Of a stretch of DNA of 64,000 bases, positions 38,084 to 53,700 are shown in pieces (the stretch's first letter is position 1; the number at the start of each line of letters is the position of its first letter). The stretch comes from Nymphaea colorata (Eukaryota; Streptophyta; Magnoliopsida; Nymphaeales; Nymphaeaceae): NCBI RefSeq assembly GCF_008831285.2, contig NC_045138.2, forward strand, positions 3,016,143-3,080,142, read 5' to 3'. The position numbers were made by a program, and so were the translations under genes. The notes under the pieces are model-generated. The model did no database searches, was not told the origin of the DNA, and saw only the letters and a list, made by a program, of their open reading frames with translations.

Positions 38084-39151
38084 ATAGATTGACATGGATA
38101 GATCCAATCAAAGTTTGTCATCATAAGATCCTTTTTATGCGATACCCACATAGTAAACAAACACCAGATTTTTATAATTATGTGAAAAAAGAGGATTTGA
38201 AATCATCAGTTGAGGTCGCTGAGAGGCGAGTTTGACACTAAATCCATAGATCTGAGATTCTCAATCATTTTAAATCACTTCAAATCTCAAATCGGAAGCT
38301 ATCAAACGCTTCCGGTAACTTTGATCAGCTGCAGACCACCTGTAGTACTGATTCAAATCTGGTTTCACACCCTTAACCTTGAGATTGGAGTTGCAGTGTC
38401 TTTATATTCTTCACCATTGGTAACAACCTGTCCAATTGGATCTCCACTAATTGTATCTAGACTACAACTTGGACATGTAGTTCGGATCTCTGGAATTGAA
38501 TTAAGATATAATGAGCATAAGCTCTGACTTTGGACCTTTGCCAAGGTTTATATATATATAGCAACGTTTTGCATTGGTGAATCCTTTGACAATTGGCATC
38601 AAGGGCGTAGAATAGCTGGTTGAGGTGAAAAATGCATATAGGATATGTCCTCACTTCAATTCTTGTGGGTGCTATTCTCTTCGGCTGTAAAAAGTGGGAG
38701 TGCTCCATCAAACTGAATGTGGTATACTACCCACCCAGGTCGTAACAGAGCTCAGGACCCTGGAGACAAGATGAAGTTTTGGGTCAATTTTGAGTAGTAA
38801 ATTGTTAACTTCTTGTTCACCTGAAATTCTTTGCGAGCTGATTACAAGGGTATTAGAGAAAGCGATCCCGTTTGGCTTTTCCTTTTCATTCTCATCTTTG
38901 AGATTTTCTCAAGAAGAATGAGATGGGAAATGGCTAGGAATCACATTAAAGAGCCCAAATTTGTAGGATCAAAATTTGTCTCCTAGAGTTCTTTTGTGTG
39001 AATAGTTGCAAGGCTGATGTGAAGTGGTTTTCGAGAAATTTGAGATTAAACTTGGGATCAAAGTAAACCCTAATAATTCTTTGGTGATAGCTTTCAATGT
39101 AGAAGAAGATTCATGTGAGAGTTTGAAAGAACTCGTGTGTTGGTAAAAAAT

Positions 39152-39230
39152 AGGGATGTCAATATATCCGATTTGAATCAGATATCCAACCGAACGGATC
39201 GAAAAAAACATACGTTTTACCTGATGGACA
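39152..39230. repeat. fragment of a TAGGGATGTCAAT-ended dispersed repeat
   Basis: TAGGGATGTCAATATATCCG followed by GATTTGAATCAGATATCC. The end recurs in inverse orientation at about 57238-57256 and, more diverged, near 61370-61396. Confidence 0.45.
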
Positions 39231-40319
39231 GAAGTCTTGTAAGTAAAAAGCCGATTTCATCAACGATATAACCATGGTGATAGTATAGATCTGTTTGTAG
39301 CGGCGGATGGAAATATTGTAAAAAAAGCATAAATGTTTACTGACGGCATGTCCGCGGGCGGATTATGTGTTGCCCTACTACCATGAGAGTACTGCCATAG
39401 TTTCATATGGGAAGTTATGATCGAACATACATATGGTTAATAGGCAGATTATGTGTTGCCCTACTACCATGGGAATTGTTGGCTTAGTCGATGTTTATAA
39501 CAGCACCCAGATGGTATATCTAGCTTTCAGGTTGAAGACCCCTCTAATTCTGTCTAGAAAAAAATTATCTTGAGAAAAGCAGTTTATGGTGAAGTAGAAC
39601 CATTGTCACAAATATCGCGTATTAATAAAAAAGACATGATATACATGCCAAAAATGAGTCAGCCAAAAAGACGGGCAATAAGAAGCACTTTTCTTAAAAT
39701 GCCAAAACATAAAAAAACACAAAAAAATATAATATGCGTTTTTTAAAATGTTTTTTTCGTAATTCCTTATTTATTTTATTTTTATGTAATTTTAAAGATT
39801 TTATTAAATTTTTTATATTTTTTTAGAATTTCCATCATAGATCAAAATAGTAGAAGTGATCTCGAAAACAAATTAAGTTCTAAGCTAAGTTTTTGTGGTG
39901 ACCTAATCTTTTTTAAAGACGAAGAAAAATGAAAAAAAAAAAACTTAGATGTCCAGCCAACTGCTGCCTCAACGTGTTTTGGGGATCAAGATTTTCTCGA
40001 GATATACAACTTTGTCATATTATAACTTTGTCATATTATACCTGAGAAATTTCTTGGTGTATAATACGCATAAACGACAATGGGTTGACCAAATGCACTC
40101 TGGTAATGTCATAAAAAATAGGTGATGGTGTTGATATTATGTTTTGGACAGAAAATTAGAGATGAGTTACATGGGTATCGTCTCCTACCTAATCCCATTA
40201 TAGAATTTTGATATTTGCATGAAGTTCTTTGATTATTTTGTAAAGCATATGAAATAGCTAAGTAGATCGGCAGGATTTTGATATCTCCTTCTCTACATGG
40301 ATTAAACATGCTATGCTCA

Positions 40320-40670
40320 ATGCTGGGCAGGACCTGCTTTGTTGGGGAAATGATAATGTGACCACATTAAGTAGATCCGAAATCTATAAATGCCTCCAAC
40401 ATTATGGTCCAGTTAAAAAAGAGTATTACTCGATCTGGGCGCCTGTGGGCCAAGTGGAACCTGTTTATTGTGACAAATAACATATTATTAACTTCGGACT
40501 AAGTTCAAATGTAATGTTTTTGGTGTGGCAATGGCTAATTAATAGATGTTTGGTATGTAAGGATTGAATTTGAGTCAGTTGCTCATACCCTGATGAAGTG
40601 GAGAACAACTAAGGCTGTTTGGAAATTTGTGGAGCAAAAGTTTCTTTCAGTATGTTATGAAGAATGTTAC
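40320..40670 (+). mobile_element. decayed LINE fragment (zinc-binding end of the reverse transcriptase ORF)
   Basis: Short stretches in shifting frames resemble the zf-RVT region found after plant LINE reverse transcriptases. One frame reads GNDNVTTLSRSEIYKCLQHY near 40345 and another FESVAHTLMKWRTTKAVWKF near 40565, typical of the SVxHLxxxCxxxxxVW pattern with its cysteine lost. Frameshifts and stops are present, so it is a relic. No polymerase or endonuclease domain was found nearby. Confidence 0.45.
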
Positions 40671-41415
40671 CTCGTTATCTGAATGTTATATATATACATG
40701 AATCTGTGCTCAGGATTGAGTTAGATTCATGGGCACTTAGTTTTAGTGTTATATAATGAATATGCCTCAAATTTTTGGTAGATTTATGAAACATTCATAT
40801 AATATTACATTTGCCAAATGACCCATAAAAAGCGATTGAGTACAGCTTACTGGAACCAAGCTTAATGAAATATTTCATTCCAAAGGAACGGAGCATTCTT
40901 TTTAACAAACACCTTCTAAGAAATTTTATAGATGTTATTAGGATCGAATTAGTGGCAAAACAATTCGATTTGATGATTTGGGTGTTGGAAAGCAGTAGAC
41001 AGGGGACAACTCTAAGACACCAAAAGTAGGTCTTATACCTTAAGGACATGAGGAGTCGGATAGAAGATTTGGCCGGCGGCAAGTCACTCCTGTCCATCCA
41101 GATTAAACCTGATCAGATTTAAATTTGAAATTTTGGTTTAAATAAAAGATTAAGTCCGGGTCCAAGTGTTAATGACAAATCTGATGAAGAGAGATCCGAT
41201 TGTATCAAATCAGATTTGGTAAGTACTAGGTCCGATCCGAATGGAACCCATTTACGTCCCGTGTGGGCTGAACCTGAACGTGACCATTTCCCCAGCTAGG
41301 CCGAACATGTTCGGGTCAGGCATTTCGATCCCTTCCATGCCGAGTCTCAGATCTCCAATCTCTCGGTCTGGATCTTTGCATCTGGACCGTTCATCCATGA
41401 TACGAGGAGCAGGCA

Positions 41416-41424
41416 CTAGGGTTT
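41416..41424 (+). promoter_or_regulatory. telo-box-like motif upstream of eL8
   Basis: CTAGGGTTT (AAACCCTAG on the other strand) lies about 140 bases before the ATG. It is one base from the AAACCCTAA telo-box common in plant ribosomal protein promoters. Functional role inferred. Confidence 0.4.
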
Positions 41425-41559
41425 TCATCTATCGGGGAACGCTGAGTATAAGGAGGGAGGTTGCGCCGAGTTTCTCTCTCTTGCATCTGGCCTTGCTGCG
41501 GAGGGGGAGGGAAGTCGAGCCGCAGAAGCCGAGGGGGAGAGGGGTTTTGTAGTCGGAAA

Positions 41560-44337
<2,778 letters not shown>

Positions 44338-47310
44338 GGAACCATAAAAACAGCTGTTAGATATAGGGGAAAATTGGTAATTGAGCTGTTTGCCGTTTAG
44401 GAGAGAAGCGGAGAAGAGTTTTATTTTGCCTTCTTGTTTTGTAGTGAATCTTTGTTTTATTGTTTTCTTTTTGGTTGTTTAAGGAATGCTTCTTTATCTC
44501 ATGGTTATCATTTTTTATACTGCTGTCTTATCTCAATGCTTTTTATTGGGATTTATGTTCTTGTCAAAGAACATGGGAAAGTGTGCTAGTTCTTTAACGT
44601 CTCCGGATTTGTTCTGCTGGACATTGGAGTTCTGATTCTTACAATATTAGCGAAAGTTGGGAGCTTTTGAGGGTTAGAAACCTCCTGATGAATGGACTCC
44701 ATTTCTTTTGGACCTGTCACTGCATTTAATCCAGCCAGAAAACTTGTCCTTGATGAAATATTATCAAAAGACCCTTTTGCCAATATGCAGATTTAGATTG
44801 AACCTATCGATGCATTTCAGCATATGTTCTTCGGCCCTGCCTGTTGCTGGAAGCGTCCTGTGGATTTTCTTGAACTTGATTATTTGCTTCTGAATTTATG
44901 GTCAGTGTTTGAGGTTTGGCCAAACCAAAGACAATATTTGGATGTAGAGAAATGAAGGGGATGCCTTTTCTTACCATGGTTTTCCTGGCGAACAGAATTC
45001 ATGCTCTTCGACACCCTTAGCTTCCTCTCCCCCACCGCCACCACCGCGAGGTGAAATTTAGCTCAGTGATTAGAAATCACAGATCCATGGCATCTGCCAC
45101 ATGTGCCATTCGTGATGCTGTCAGCCTGCTGCAACGTTCTTTAAGTAGTTATTATTAAAACGTTCTTTAAGTAGTTATTTTTTTAATAAGTTCAACTTTA
45201 AACCTTACATGTTAAAAATCTAAAAATCATTAAGGTTCTGAAATCACCTTAGTTCTCAGATCCATTGTAATGAAACGAAACCTAAAGTAGTCACTTTTGG
45301 TTGTGCATATTAGGTTTGTAAAAAACGCTCGTCATGATTTTGTTTTTCGAAGAACACAAGAGACCCCTCTCGCAGTTAAAAGTGAAAAATTGAAAAAAGA
45401 TCTTGACAATGATGAGCTGCCAAATCGAAGAATTTTTGGGAGGACTTTGATTGTTGTAGATTTTACATGATTTGTAGTTCATCAAAGTAAGGACATATTT
45501 GAAATCTTCATTTTATTTGTACATCCAAAAAAGGCTGCACTATAGGAAGGAGGACTTGATTTTATGTTCACGGATCTTAAATCAGTAAGATCTTGTGTCA
45601 GAGTATATCAAAGGCAATCAAACATGTCTGAAACCTTGCAGCAAGAAAATGCTTTCTGCAATGTTTTTCAGAGGAACAAGCATGCCACAATCCAAATTTG
45701 TGACGGACGCTGGAATGGTTTCTAGAGTTCGGGAATCATCACCCATATGCACAGTATAGAATCACCTAAGATTTAGGTGCTTATCATTTTATGCAAAGAA
45801 CATGTCCTGATCATACACATAAAAAAGAGGAAAGAAAGAGGCAGACCGTGCGGTGTACCGCTAAAGTAGCTTTAAGGCGACGAGACAAATGAAAAAAAAC
45901 CTTTCGGATTCTGTTGAATTTTGAAAAGGGGCTTTAACAGTGTTTGTCATCACTAAGCTAAACCTCAGAAGAACAAACCAAAACTCGGTTCATACTAGCC
46001 AGTTAAAGAAACTGGGTCACACGATTGTACATACGTAACTTTCTCCGAACGGACACTGGTTCGGACTGGGTTAGTAAAGAAACTGGAAAAAATTTGCGAA
46101 TGGGAACTCTTGTTTTAGACATATAACATATTGATCCTCAACTTTTAAAGGCTAATAAGGGGGCCCTACTAGAGAAGGTCCTTTTTTTTTTTTTTTTAAT
46201 GACAAGAATGCCCCAGGTATGAGGAGGGCCACAGTCCCCTCTCTCGTCACTAACCTGAGTTATAAGCGCCATGCATAAGGCTGGGCATCGGACTCGGGTT
46301 CAGACCCTATATAGAATCGGTCCAGGTCCACTCGGTACATTATTTTATTTTAATAATGATAAATATTTTATTATTAAAAATTAATTTACATTAAAGTGGT
46401 GACATACCTGCAAGTAATAACTGATGAAAAATACAATCTACATCAATTTCTATAGACCCATGGCATCTTCATATGAATTGATGGAAAATATCTTGAGGAA
46501 TATCACCGAAAAATGGCTTAAGTGGTAAGGTACCTGCAAGTTTGGCCAACCTTACTGCCATTATCAGCCTCAAATATACATCACGCTCAAGGCATTCTAC
46601 TTCCACTTAAAACTGCTCAAAATTTCCTTTGTCTTTGTTGCTTCATAGGAATTTGGTAGGCAGCGACCTTTCTTGTTAAGCTAACGAAATTGAGAGATTT
46701 GTAAATTTGTCTTTTCTCACTGCATCTTTTACCTTAATTTTTTTTTTGGACAAACTGTTCACAGTTGCAATTTCTTGGTTGCATACTTGCAGCAAAAATA
46801 TCAGCTATTACCATGACAAAGTATCATCTAAGAACACTCGCTAGGTACACAACCAACAAGGTTGTTTTTTGACCGAACGCTCCTGTGGGCATTCCAACAT
46901 ACAAATGAGAGGTGTTGTAAAGTTGCATTTTCTCTTGTCCCTATATTTGTCAAATATTGTTATTTGCTGCTTTCCCTAAACGATATGGACGTGAGCTTTA
47001 AGTTGAGCATGCATCTTGTTCTTAAGAATGCAAGGGAAGTTCCATCTTGGCTTTCACAAAAAAATGGATAAATAAAAGTGTTTCCAAATTTAAGTGTAAC
47101 ATTTTGAGCCAGTAGGTTGGGCCTTCGTTTTTGCATAAAACAAAAAAAGAGAGAGAGAGAGAGAGAGAGGTGCGTAAAATGATGCCTGAAAATTATAAGA
47201 GAAAGGGCCCCATGGAAGAGAAGCTCTCTCTCTTTTTGAGAGGCCTGATGAAGGAGCACAATCTTTCTCTCTTTTTTTTTCTCTCTCTCTTCATTTTCTG
47301 GTTTTGCGGC
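44338..47310. other. intergenic region between eL8 and the PHD/SWIB/Plus-3/GYF gene
   Basis: Begins with the eL8 3' untranslated region, where TTTTATTGTTTTCTTTTTGG around 44455 suggests the transcript end is nearby. Beyond about 44.6 kb I see only AT-rich unique DNA, a degenerate TCGGACTCGGGTTCAGACCC patch near 46285 and a GA tract near 47151-47168. No supported gene. Confidence 0.5.
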
Positions 47311-47318
47311 TTATATAA
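47311..47318 (+). promoter_or_regulatory. candidate TATA box of the PHD/SWIB/Plus-3/GYF gene
   Basis: TTATATAA lies about 450 bases before the start codon at 47761, predicting a leader of about 420 bases. The leader contains at least one short upstream ORF (ATG at 47396, five codons) and a CT tract near 47494-47510. Confidence 0.35.
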
Positions 47319-47760
47319 GGAACTTCTTTTTCGCTGAAGGTGAGGTCCTCCTTGTTAGCTTTTTAACGAAGATCAATATGTTATACGCCCAAAACATGAG
47401 TGCCCATTTGTAGTTTTCTCAATAAACCTGCAACTAATGCCCCTCCTCTTGTAGCCTCCGGGAGTGGTGACTTGTTCAGCGCCGGAACCCAAGGTCTCTC
47501 TCTCTCTCTCTACTTTCCGGCGTACCGGCGACCGGAAAATTGTCTACATTCTTCAAACGACCTTTTGTTCCATATTCTGATCCTCCACGTCTGGTATTGG
47601 CGTTTTTCTTGTTACTCCACCCAAAGACTACTGTTTCTCCATCCTCATTTTAGTACTAACACTCTTGCCAAAGACGAACTCATAAGACTTTTTCTCCATC
47701 TTCCTTTGTTTCTTCATTCTCTGGAGAAGGAAAAATCGTTTCGAAAACTGATATTCAGAG

Positions 47761-50700
47761 ATGGACGGCGAGCGAAAGGAAGAGATTGCAGAGGATGTCT
47801 GTTTCTTCTGCAAAGATGGTGGGGAGCTCCGTATTTGCGATTTCAAGTAAGGAAAACCGTTTTTTCTATGTGACACCGACGGCCATGCTTTATTGGGTTT
47901 TGCTCATTTTCGTTCTGCAGTTTTGCTTTGTTCCGAACCCTTCATGATTTTTCAACTGGTGAACAGCACGGACGCCCATGGGAGAGAAGCAGTGGCTCCG
48001 CTTCTTTTGTCATATCTCTCCGCTTTCGGCTTGTTGGGCTTGGTGGGTTTTTAATGAATGGATGTATGCATTGGTCGACACTGAAGTTAGGCGTCTTGCT
48101 TGCTTAGCATTTCGACTAAATGCATCCTCCTCATCTCTGGAATAGATATGCTCTCAATGTATGAAGATGGTCTATTTTCGGTTCTTATCATGTAGATGGA
48201 AACCGACATGACCCATGTGCATAGTTTTCCAGAGCTTGAGCCACCTGTATTTGTGCTTTGTGTATGTATGTATTATGACGGATGTGGGAATGCATTTGCA
48301 CATGAATGACGAAAAATATGGTAATGGATTTGTGGGGTACGCATGTATACTTGTGCGCATGCAGGGCTACATGCATGCATGCATATAGTACACTACCTAT
48401 GGATGCAAACGGTTAGAGGTATACCATGTTTAAATGCGTCTGGGACTGTGGCGAGAGGATGAAGTTGCCTGTACCATTTCCTGCAAACTTCCTTGAGTAC
48501 ATGCTGTATACCTGTTTGCAAGTAACATTTCTACTTCCTGAATATTGGAGGCGTTGTTGTGGCAGGTCATGCTTAAAAGCATATCATGCACCCTGTGTGG
48601 GTAAAGATCTCAAGTTTTTGGAGTTAGATGAATATTGGACATGTGGTAGGTACTTCTGTTTCTTGGTTTATGTCGATGAATCTGTAAAATGCATTTTTGT
48701 TAGCAACAATTTGGTCGTCTCTTATTAGTTGCGCTCAATGATGAAAAGAGATAGTCTTTATAGATGATTATTACCTGCATTCTGAAGTTTATCTTGTGGT
48801 AGTTGGCGGACCCTCCTTTTTTAAATACACAATGGTGGTTTTCTTGTTCATATATGGGTTCTTCTTTCAGTCCCAAATTTTTTATGCTGTTAGCAGTATC
48901 TTTTATTGTTTGACAGTAGGCCTCCGTGCATAGGTTGGCACTCGTGCTTCCTTTGTCAAAAGAGCTCGATCTTTCAATGCTTTTGCTGTCCAAGGTCTGT
49001 CTGTGCACAATGTATGGGAGCTGCCAGCTTTGTGGTCCTCAGAAAGGGGAAAGGATTTTGTGTCGAATGCCTGAAGCTTGCCTTGATGATAGAGAATGAC
49101 ATGGATGTGGATTCGGATGGGGTATGTTTTCTGGACGTCTGTAAGCTACACATTCTCTGCTAGCAACCAAATATTGTTCCCGGTTTGCTAATAGGGCAGG
49201 CTTTTTGTTTGGTCTTCTTCCATTTCTAGATTTTATCTTATCTAATATGATTTGGCCTCTACAGAGGCTTCAAGATAATTTTTTCATTTCTTAAACGCAT
49301 CTCTCTGTTGGTCTTTTCTGGTGAATATATGCAAAGCTGCATTTTGTATCAAATTGATTTTCCAGCACTTCATGCTGATTGCCAGGTTATAGGTGCAGAG
49401 TTTATGAAGTTGATATATATATATATATATATATATATCCTTTGTACATCAATCTCGTTTGGATCTTAATCCAAGTAGCTTTGACATAATTCTATAGATG
49501 TGTCCAGCATGATATAAAAGTATAGATTGATTATTTGTGTTTTTTGACCAAATAAAGTTCATTCTTGAAAATGTGATGTTTCTTCAGCAATTGATTTTTT
49601 GTTCACAAAAAAGGAAAAACTTGATGCATGTTTGTTTCTGGTGATCCAAAAGCTTATCTTCACTTAAACGGTTAAACCTATCACCTGATCTGTAGGGTTG
49701 AATTTAAGGAAAGAATGAGAAAACAACAATTAGACCGCACATTCAAATGATTATAGCAAATGCATGTATATTCACAAGACGAACTTAGAAGATCATTTGA
49801 TCTGGTAAAACTAAACGTACATATAACCGAACATCTAAATCCTCAGTTCATCGAAGCATAATTTCAGAACACCAACTCAGAAGATCGTCTAAGACTCTGA
49901 ACTTGTAAAACCAAAAATAAATACAACAGAGTATCTAGGTCGTCGATCATCTTTATGTAGCGTAATTCACATGATTCACAGGAGGAAGATGAGAAAGAGA
50001 GATAGAGAGAGAAATCCTATATGTGTGTGTGTGTGTGTGTATTAAATGCATTTTTATAGCATGTCACTGATGGGACCTCTCTCCCTCTCTCTCTTTCTTT
50101 CTCTTTCTCTCGCTGTCCATTTTCCTTCTGTGAATCATGTGAATTGTGCTAGCTATAAATGATCAGGAACTTAGATACTCTGTTGTATTTATTTTTTGTT
50201 TTACAAGGTCAGACGATCTTCTGAATTGGTGTTCTGAAATTATATGAACTGAGGATTTAGATGTTCTGTTATATGTATTTTTGGTTTTACAAGGTCGGGC
50301 GATCTTCTAAGTTGGTCTTACGAGCTTATACTACAATGAACTTAATTTTAACTCACTAAATTTTTAAGGCGATTTTAGAGGTAGATGTGTTATAAGCCTC
50401 TAGGAACAGAAGAGAACATGTAACGAAAAGCCATATTGATACTTTAGAAACTCTATGGAAGTTGTGTTGTAGTTTCTGTCCAGTTTGCGGTTCCCAGCCT
50501 CCTAGATAATAAGTTTCACTTGAGGATTTAGAATTTTAGAAGGTGGCTTTTTGATAAAGCCCTCTTCAGAAACCAAAAGACGGACCTGTTTCAAATTTTA
50601 TATTTATTGTTTTGTCAAGTACAATAGAGTTTATCTTTTAAAGAAATTTGGCTCCAGAAATAGAACTTACTTTTTTTTCCTTCCCAGTGTCACTAATCTT

Positions 50701-53700
50701 GCTATTACATAAAAGGTTAATCTAGTGATCTTAAAACGGTCATGGATGTCTAATTGCCTGTAGATGTTCTACTTTTTTTTAGCAGATAAATGGATGGAGT
50801 CTTCTTTGACTTGAGACCTCTGCTATTCCTTTTTATTAGTTGTTCTTGTGGCACATCCTTTTCCTGTTTATTCACTTGGACCTACTTTCAGGGTCAAGTG
50901 GATTTCACAGACACGGAAACCTTGGAATTTTTGTTCAAGGACTATTGGCCTATATTAAAGGAAAAAGAAAAATTGTCAATAGATGATCTTCACAAAGCTG
51001 ATGAAATTCTAAAGAAAACTTCCAAAGATACTAGGATTATTTTAGACAAAAACTCTGACGATGACATGAAAACTGACAAAGAGTACTCACAAGAAGATGT
51101 TGAGACCATTGGCAGATCAGCTTTCAGAAGCAAGGGCACCTGCATTAGTAGCAAGGTCAAGAAAATTGTGCAAAGATACAAATCCAAAAAGAAGCAGTTT
51201 ATAGGTTGGGGTTCAAAGGAGCTGATAGGCTTTCTACAATCGATTGGCAAAGCAACCGACAAGGAGTTTTCTCAGGCTGAAGTATTTGAGATTGTTAAGG
51301 AATACATACAAGAAAACAAGCTGCTGAATCCTCACAAAAGAAAACGGGTTTTATGTGACAGTAGGCTGCGTGCACTTTTTGGGAGAAAATCAATCAGCCG
51401 TCTTAAAATCAATGACTTGCTGGATCCACACTTTGCATCAAATGAAATGCCAGATGATGAGGCCAGTTATAGTTCAGAAGATGAGAATGACAGAAAATGT
51501 CGAAAGCTGGGTTCTAACCAAAAGAGTGGCAAATCAGCATGGAAACGAAATACGATGGCAGCAGGAAAAAATGCATTTGCCTGCATAACTGTCAAAAATA
51601 TCAGGGCAGTTTACCTAAAACGGAGTCTAGTTGAGGAATTCCTCAAATCTGTTGAGTCATTTGATAGTAAAGTTACAGGTTGTTTCGTGAGAATCAGAAG
51701 TGATGCTAAAGCAATTCATAGAAGTTCTCATACACTTGTTCAAGTAACTGGTAAAGTCCTTTCCTTGGACCTCACATGTTCCCTTAATGTAACGTGCACC
51801 ACATATATGTTGTCGCATGACAAAACACGCTCTTATTCATAGCCTCCTTATACTTTTAGTTTTATTGGAATAACCAGCTGGCTGGATTCTCTTTTTCTTT
51901 TCAGGCACAAAAAATCTAACAGAGAATTACAGAACAGGAAACATGCAAACAAACATAGTCCTGCTTGTGTCAGATTCAGATAAAGATATTCGTATTCACA
52001 TGATCTCTGAGGATGAATTTACTGAGGTATGAACCAAAATGGCAAAAGGCTTTTTTGTGAGAAAGGTCTTCCATCATCAGGTTTTTTGCTAGCATCCAAC
52101 ACATTGGGGCAATTGAAACTTGAAATTTCTGTATCTTTCACATCCCTGATCCCACCGATGCCTGTTTACTTTGCATCAGTCTCATCTATAAACAAAACAT
52201 AGCATCTTACAATATTTCCTATCATATTATTTTGTCAAGTTTCTTATTTTTGAGATTTCATGCACAGGAAGAGTGTGAAGAACTTTGCCAGATTATGAGA
52301 CAAGGTCTTGTTAAAAGGCCAACGGTGGTGAGTATCTTGATGTTTTGCATTCGTTTTATACATGCATAACGAGCATGCTTGATTTTCTCAAGTGGTCCAG
52401 AGATTACATGGGACTACAGATATATGTTTTTTGCCTAAGGTTTGTTTGACAGGCTCAGCCAAGCTGAGTTCAAGCCTGTTATTTTATGGATCAAAAACAT
52501 CCCAAGCTCGAGGCTGTGTGGCTTGCTTCTGCCCTAACTAGGAGGGAGAGTAAAGTATGACCTTTAAAACCTGGCAGCACATTAGTTCAGTGTCTCATTG
52601 TTCATGAAGCAGGTAGGGAAGCAATCATTTTCCTCTAATTGCCACAAATGTTCAAACAGCAGAAAACACATTTTATTTGAAAAAAAACGTGAGAAAAACG
52701 AAAAAAAAAGTCAGCCGAAAAAAAAAAACGAAAAAACATGTTTTTTTGAAAAAAAAAGTCAAATGAAAAAAAACACAAAAAAATGCGTTTTATTCACATT
52801 TTATTTCCTTTGTTTGTTTTTTTTACATTTTTTACGTTTTTACGCGTTTGTTCCGTTTTTTCCTATTTTTTCATGTTTTTTATATATTTTAATTGCCAGA
52901 TTCTTATTTTCATATTTTTCACATTTTATTTTTAGTTTTTTATCTTTTTTTAAATTTTGTTGAGATTCTCCTGAGAAAAACAACTTTGCTGTATTATATC
53001 TAAGAAAAACCTCGCTGTTTTATACCTGAAAACGATATTTGTGACAATGGTTCACAGTCCTCCATATGTGAAAAGACTAGCTATCTTTTGCTAGGGAAGC
53101 TGGTGGACCATGGATATTTCTGTTTGTTTGTTGTGTCCTTAGTTTGTTTTTTCCTGTTGGCATTTTTTGTGTGTTCTTTTTGTTTTTTGTTTTTTTTGGT
53201 TTCTTCATTGTTTATAGAATTGATCAGATGTCCTTTCTTTGCAGGAGGAGCTTGAGAGGAAGGTTTTTGATCTACACGAGGATATAACCAACCATGTACT
53301 TTGCTACTAGATCACTAAATCAAGATGCAAATTCATCGATTGCTTAGGCCCTGTTGTTCATTTATCTTCTATTTAATTGACAATACAGGCATTCTCTATC
53401 CTTCTCTGGTAGCTCTAACACTCTTCTGTTGTAAAAAATGTACTTACAGAGAATTAAGAAAGAGATAGTCCTGCTACAGAATTTGATGAAACGGGCAAAT
53501 GAAAAGGGTTGGCGCAGAGAATATCCTTTCTTAGAAATTGATTTTTTATTTTAGACTGACTGATCTGATCTCATTTTGTATATTTGCAATAATTGCTTTG
53601 AACGCTGTACTGTTTTCACCTAAAACCACAGATCATGTTCTAGGAATGAAATCATTAAATGTAATTTCACAACTTCGTGACTTAAATAAAACATCTAAAT

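Larger units (their letters stand above)
32291..41415. other. 9-kb gene-poor intergenic region
   Basis: No protein gene I can support. It contains a TCGAGC-rich element (34225-34580), a GGGGYGGAGC-type fragment (35600-35750), a (TA)n run (36502-36537), an A-rich element (36901-37240), a GTTTGATG-ended element (37727-38083), a 28-base direct repeat (39357, 39443), an A-rich stretch (39690-40060) and a LINE fragment (40320-40670). The right end is the eL8 promoter. Open frames at 34907-35173, 38210-38527 and 40795-41097 match nothing I know. Confidence 0.6.

Noticed and set aside
47400-47873. 157-codon open frame overlapping the start of the PHD/SWIB/Plus-3/GYF gene
   Set aside because: It begins at a GTG, not an ATG, lies in a different frame, and shows no family. 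It is leader sequence.
52598-52963. 121-codon Lys/Phe-rich frame
   Set aside because: Comes from long A and T runs of a dispersed repeat in intron 6.
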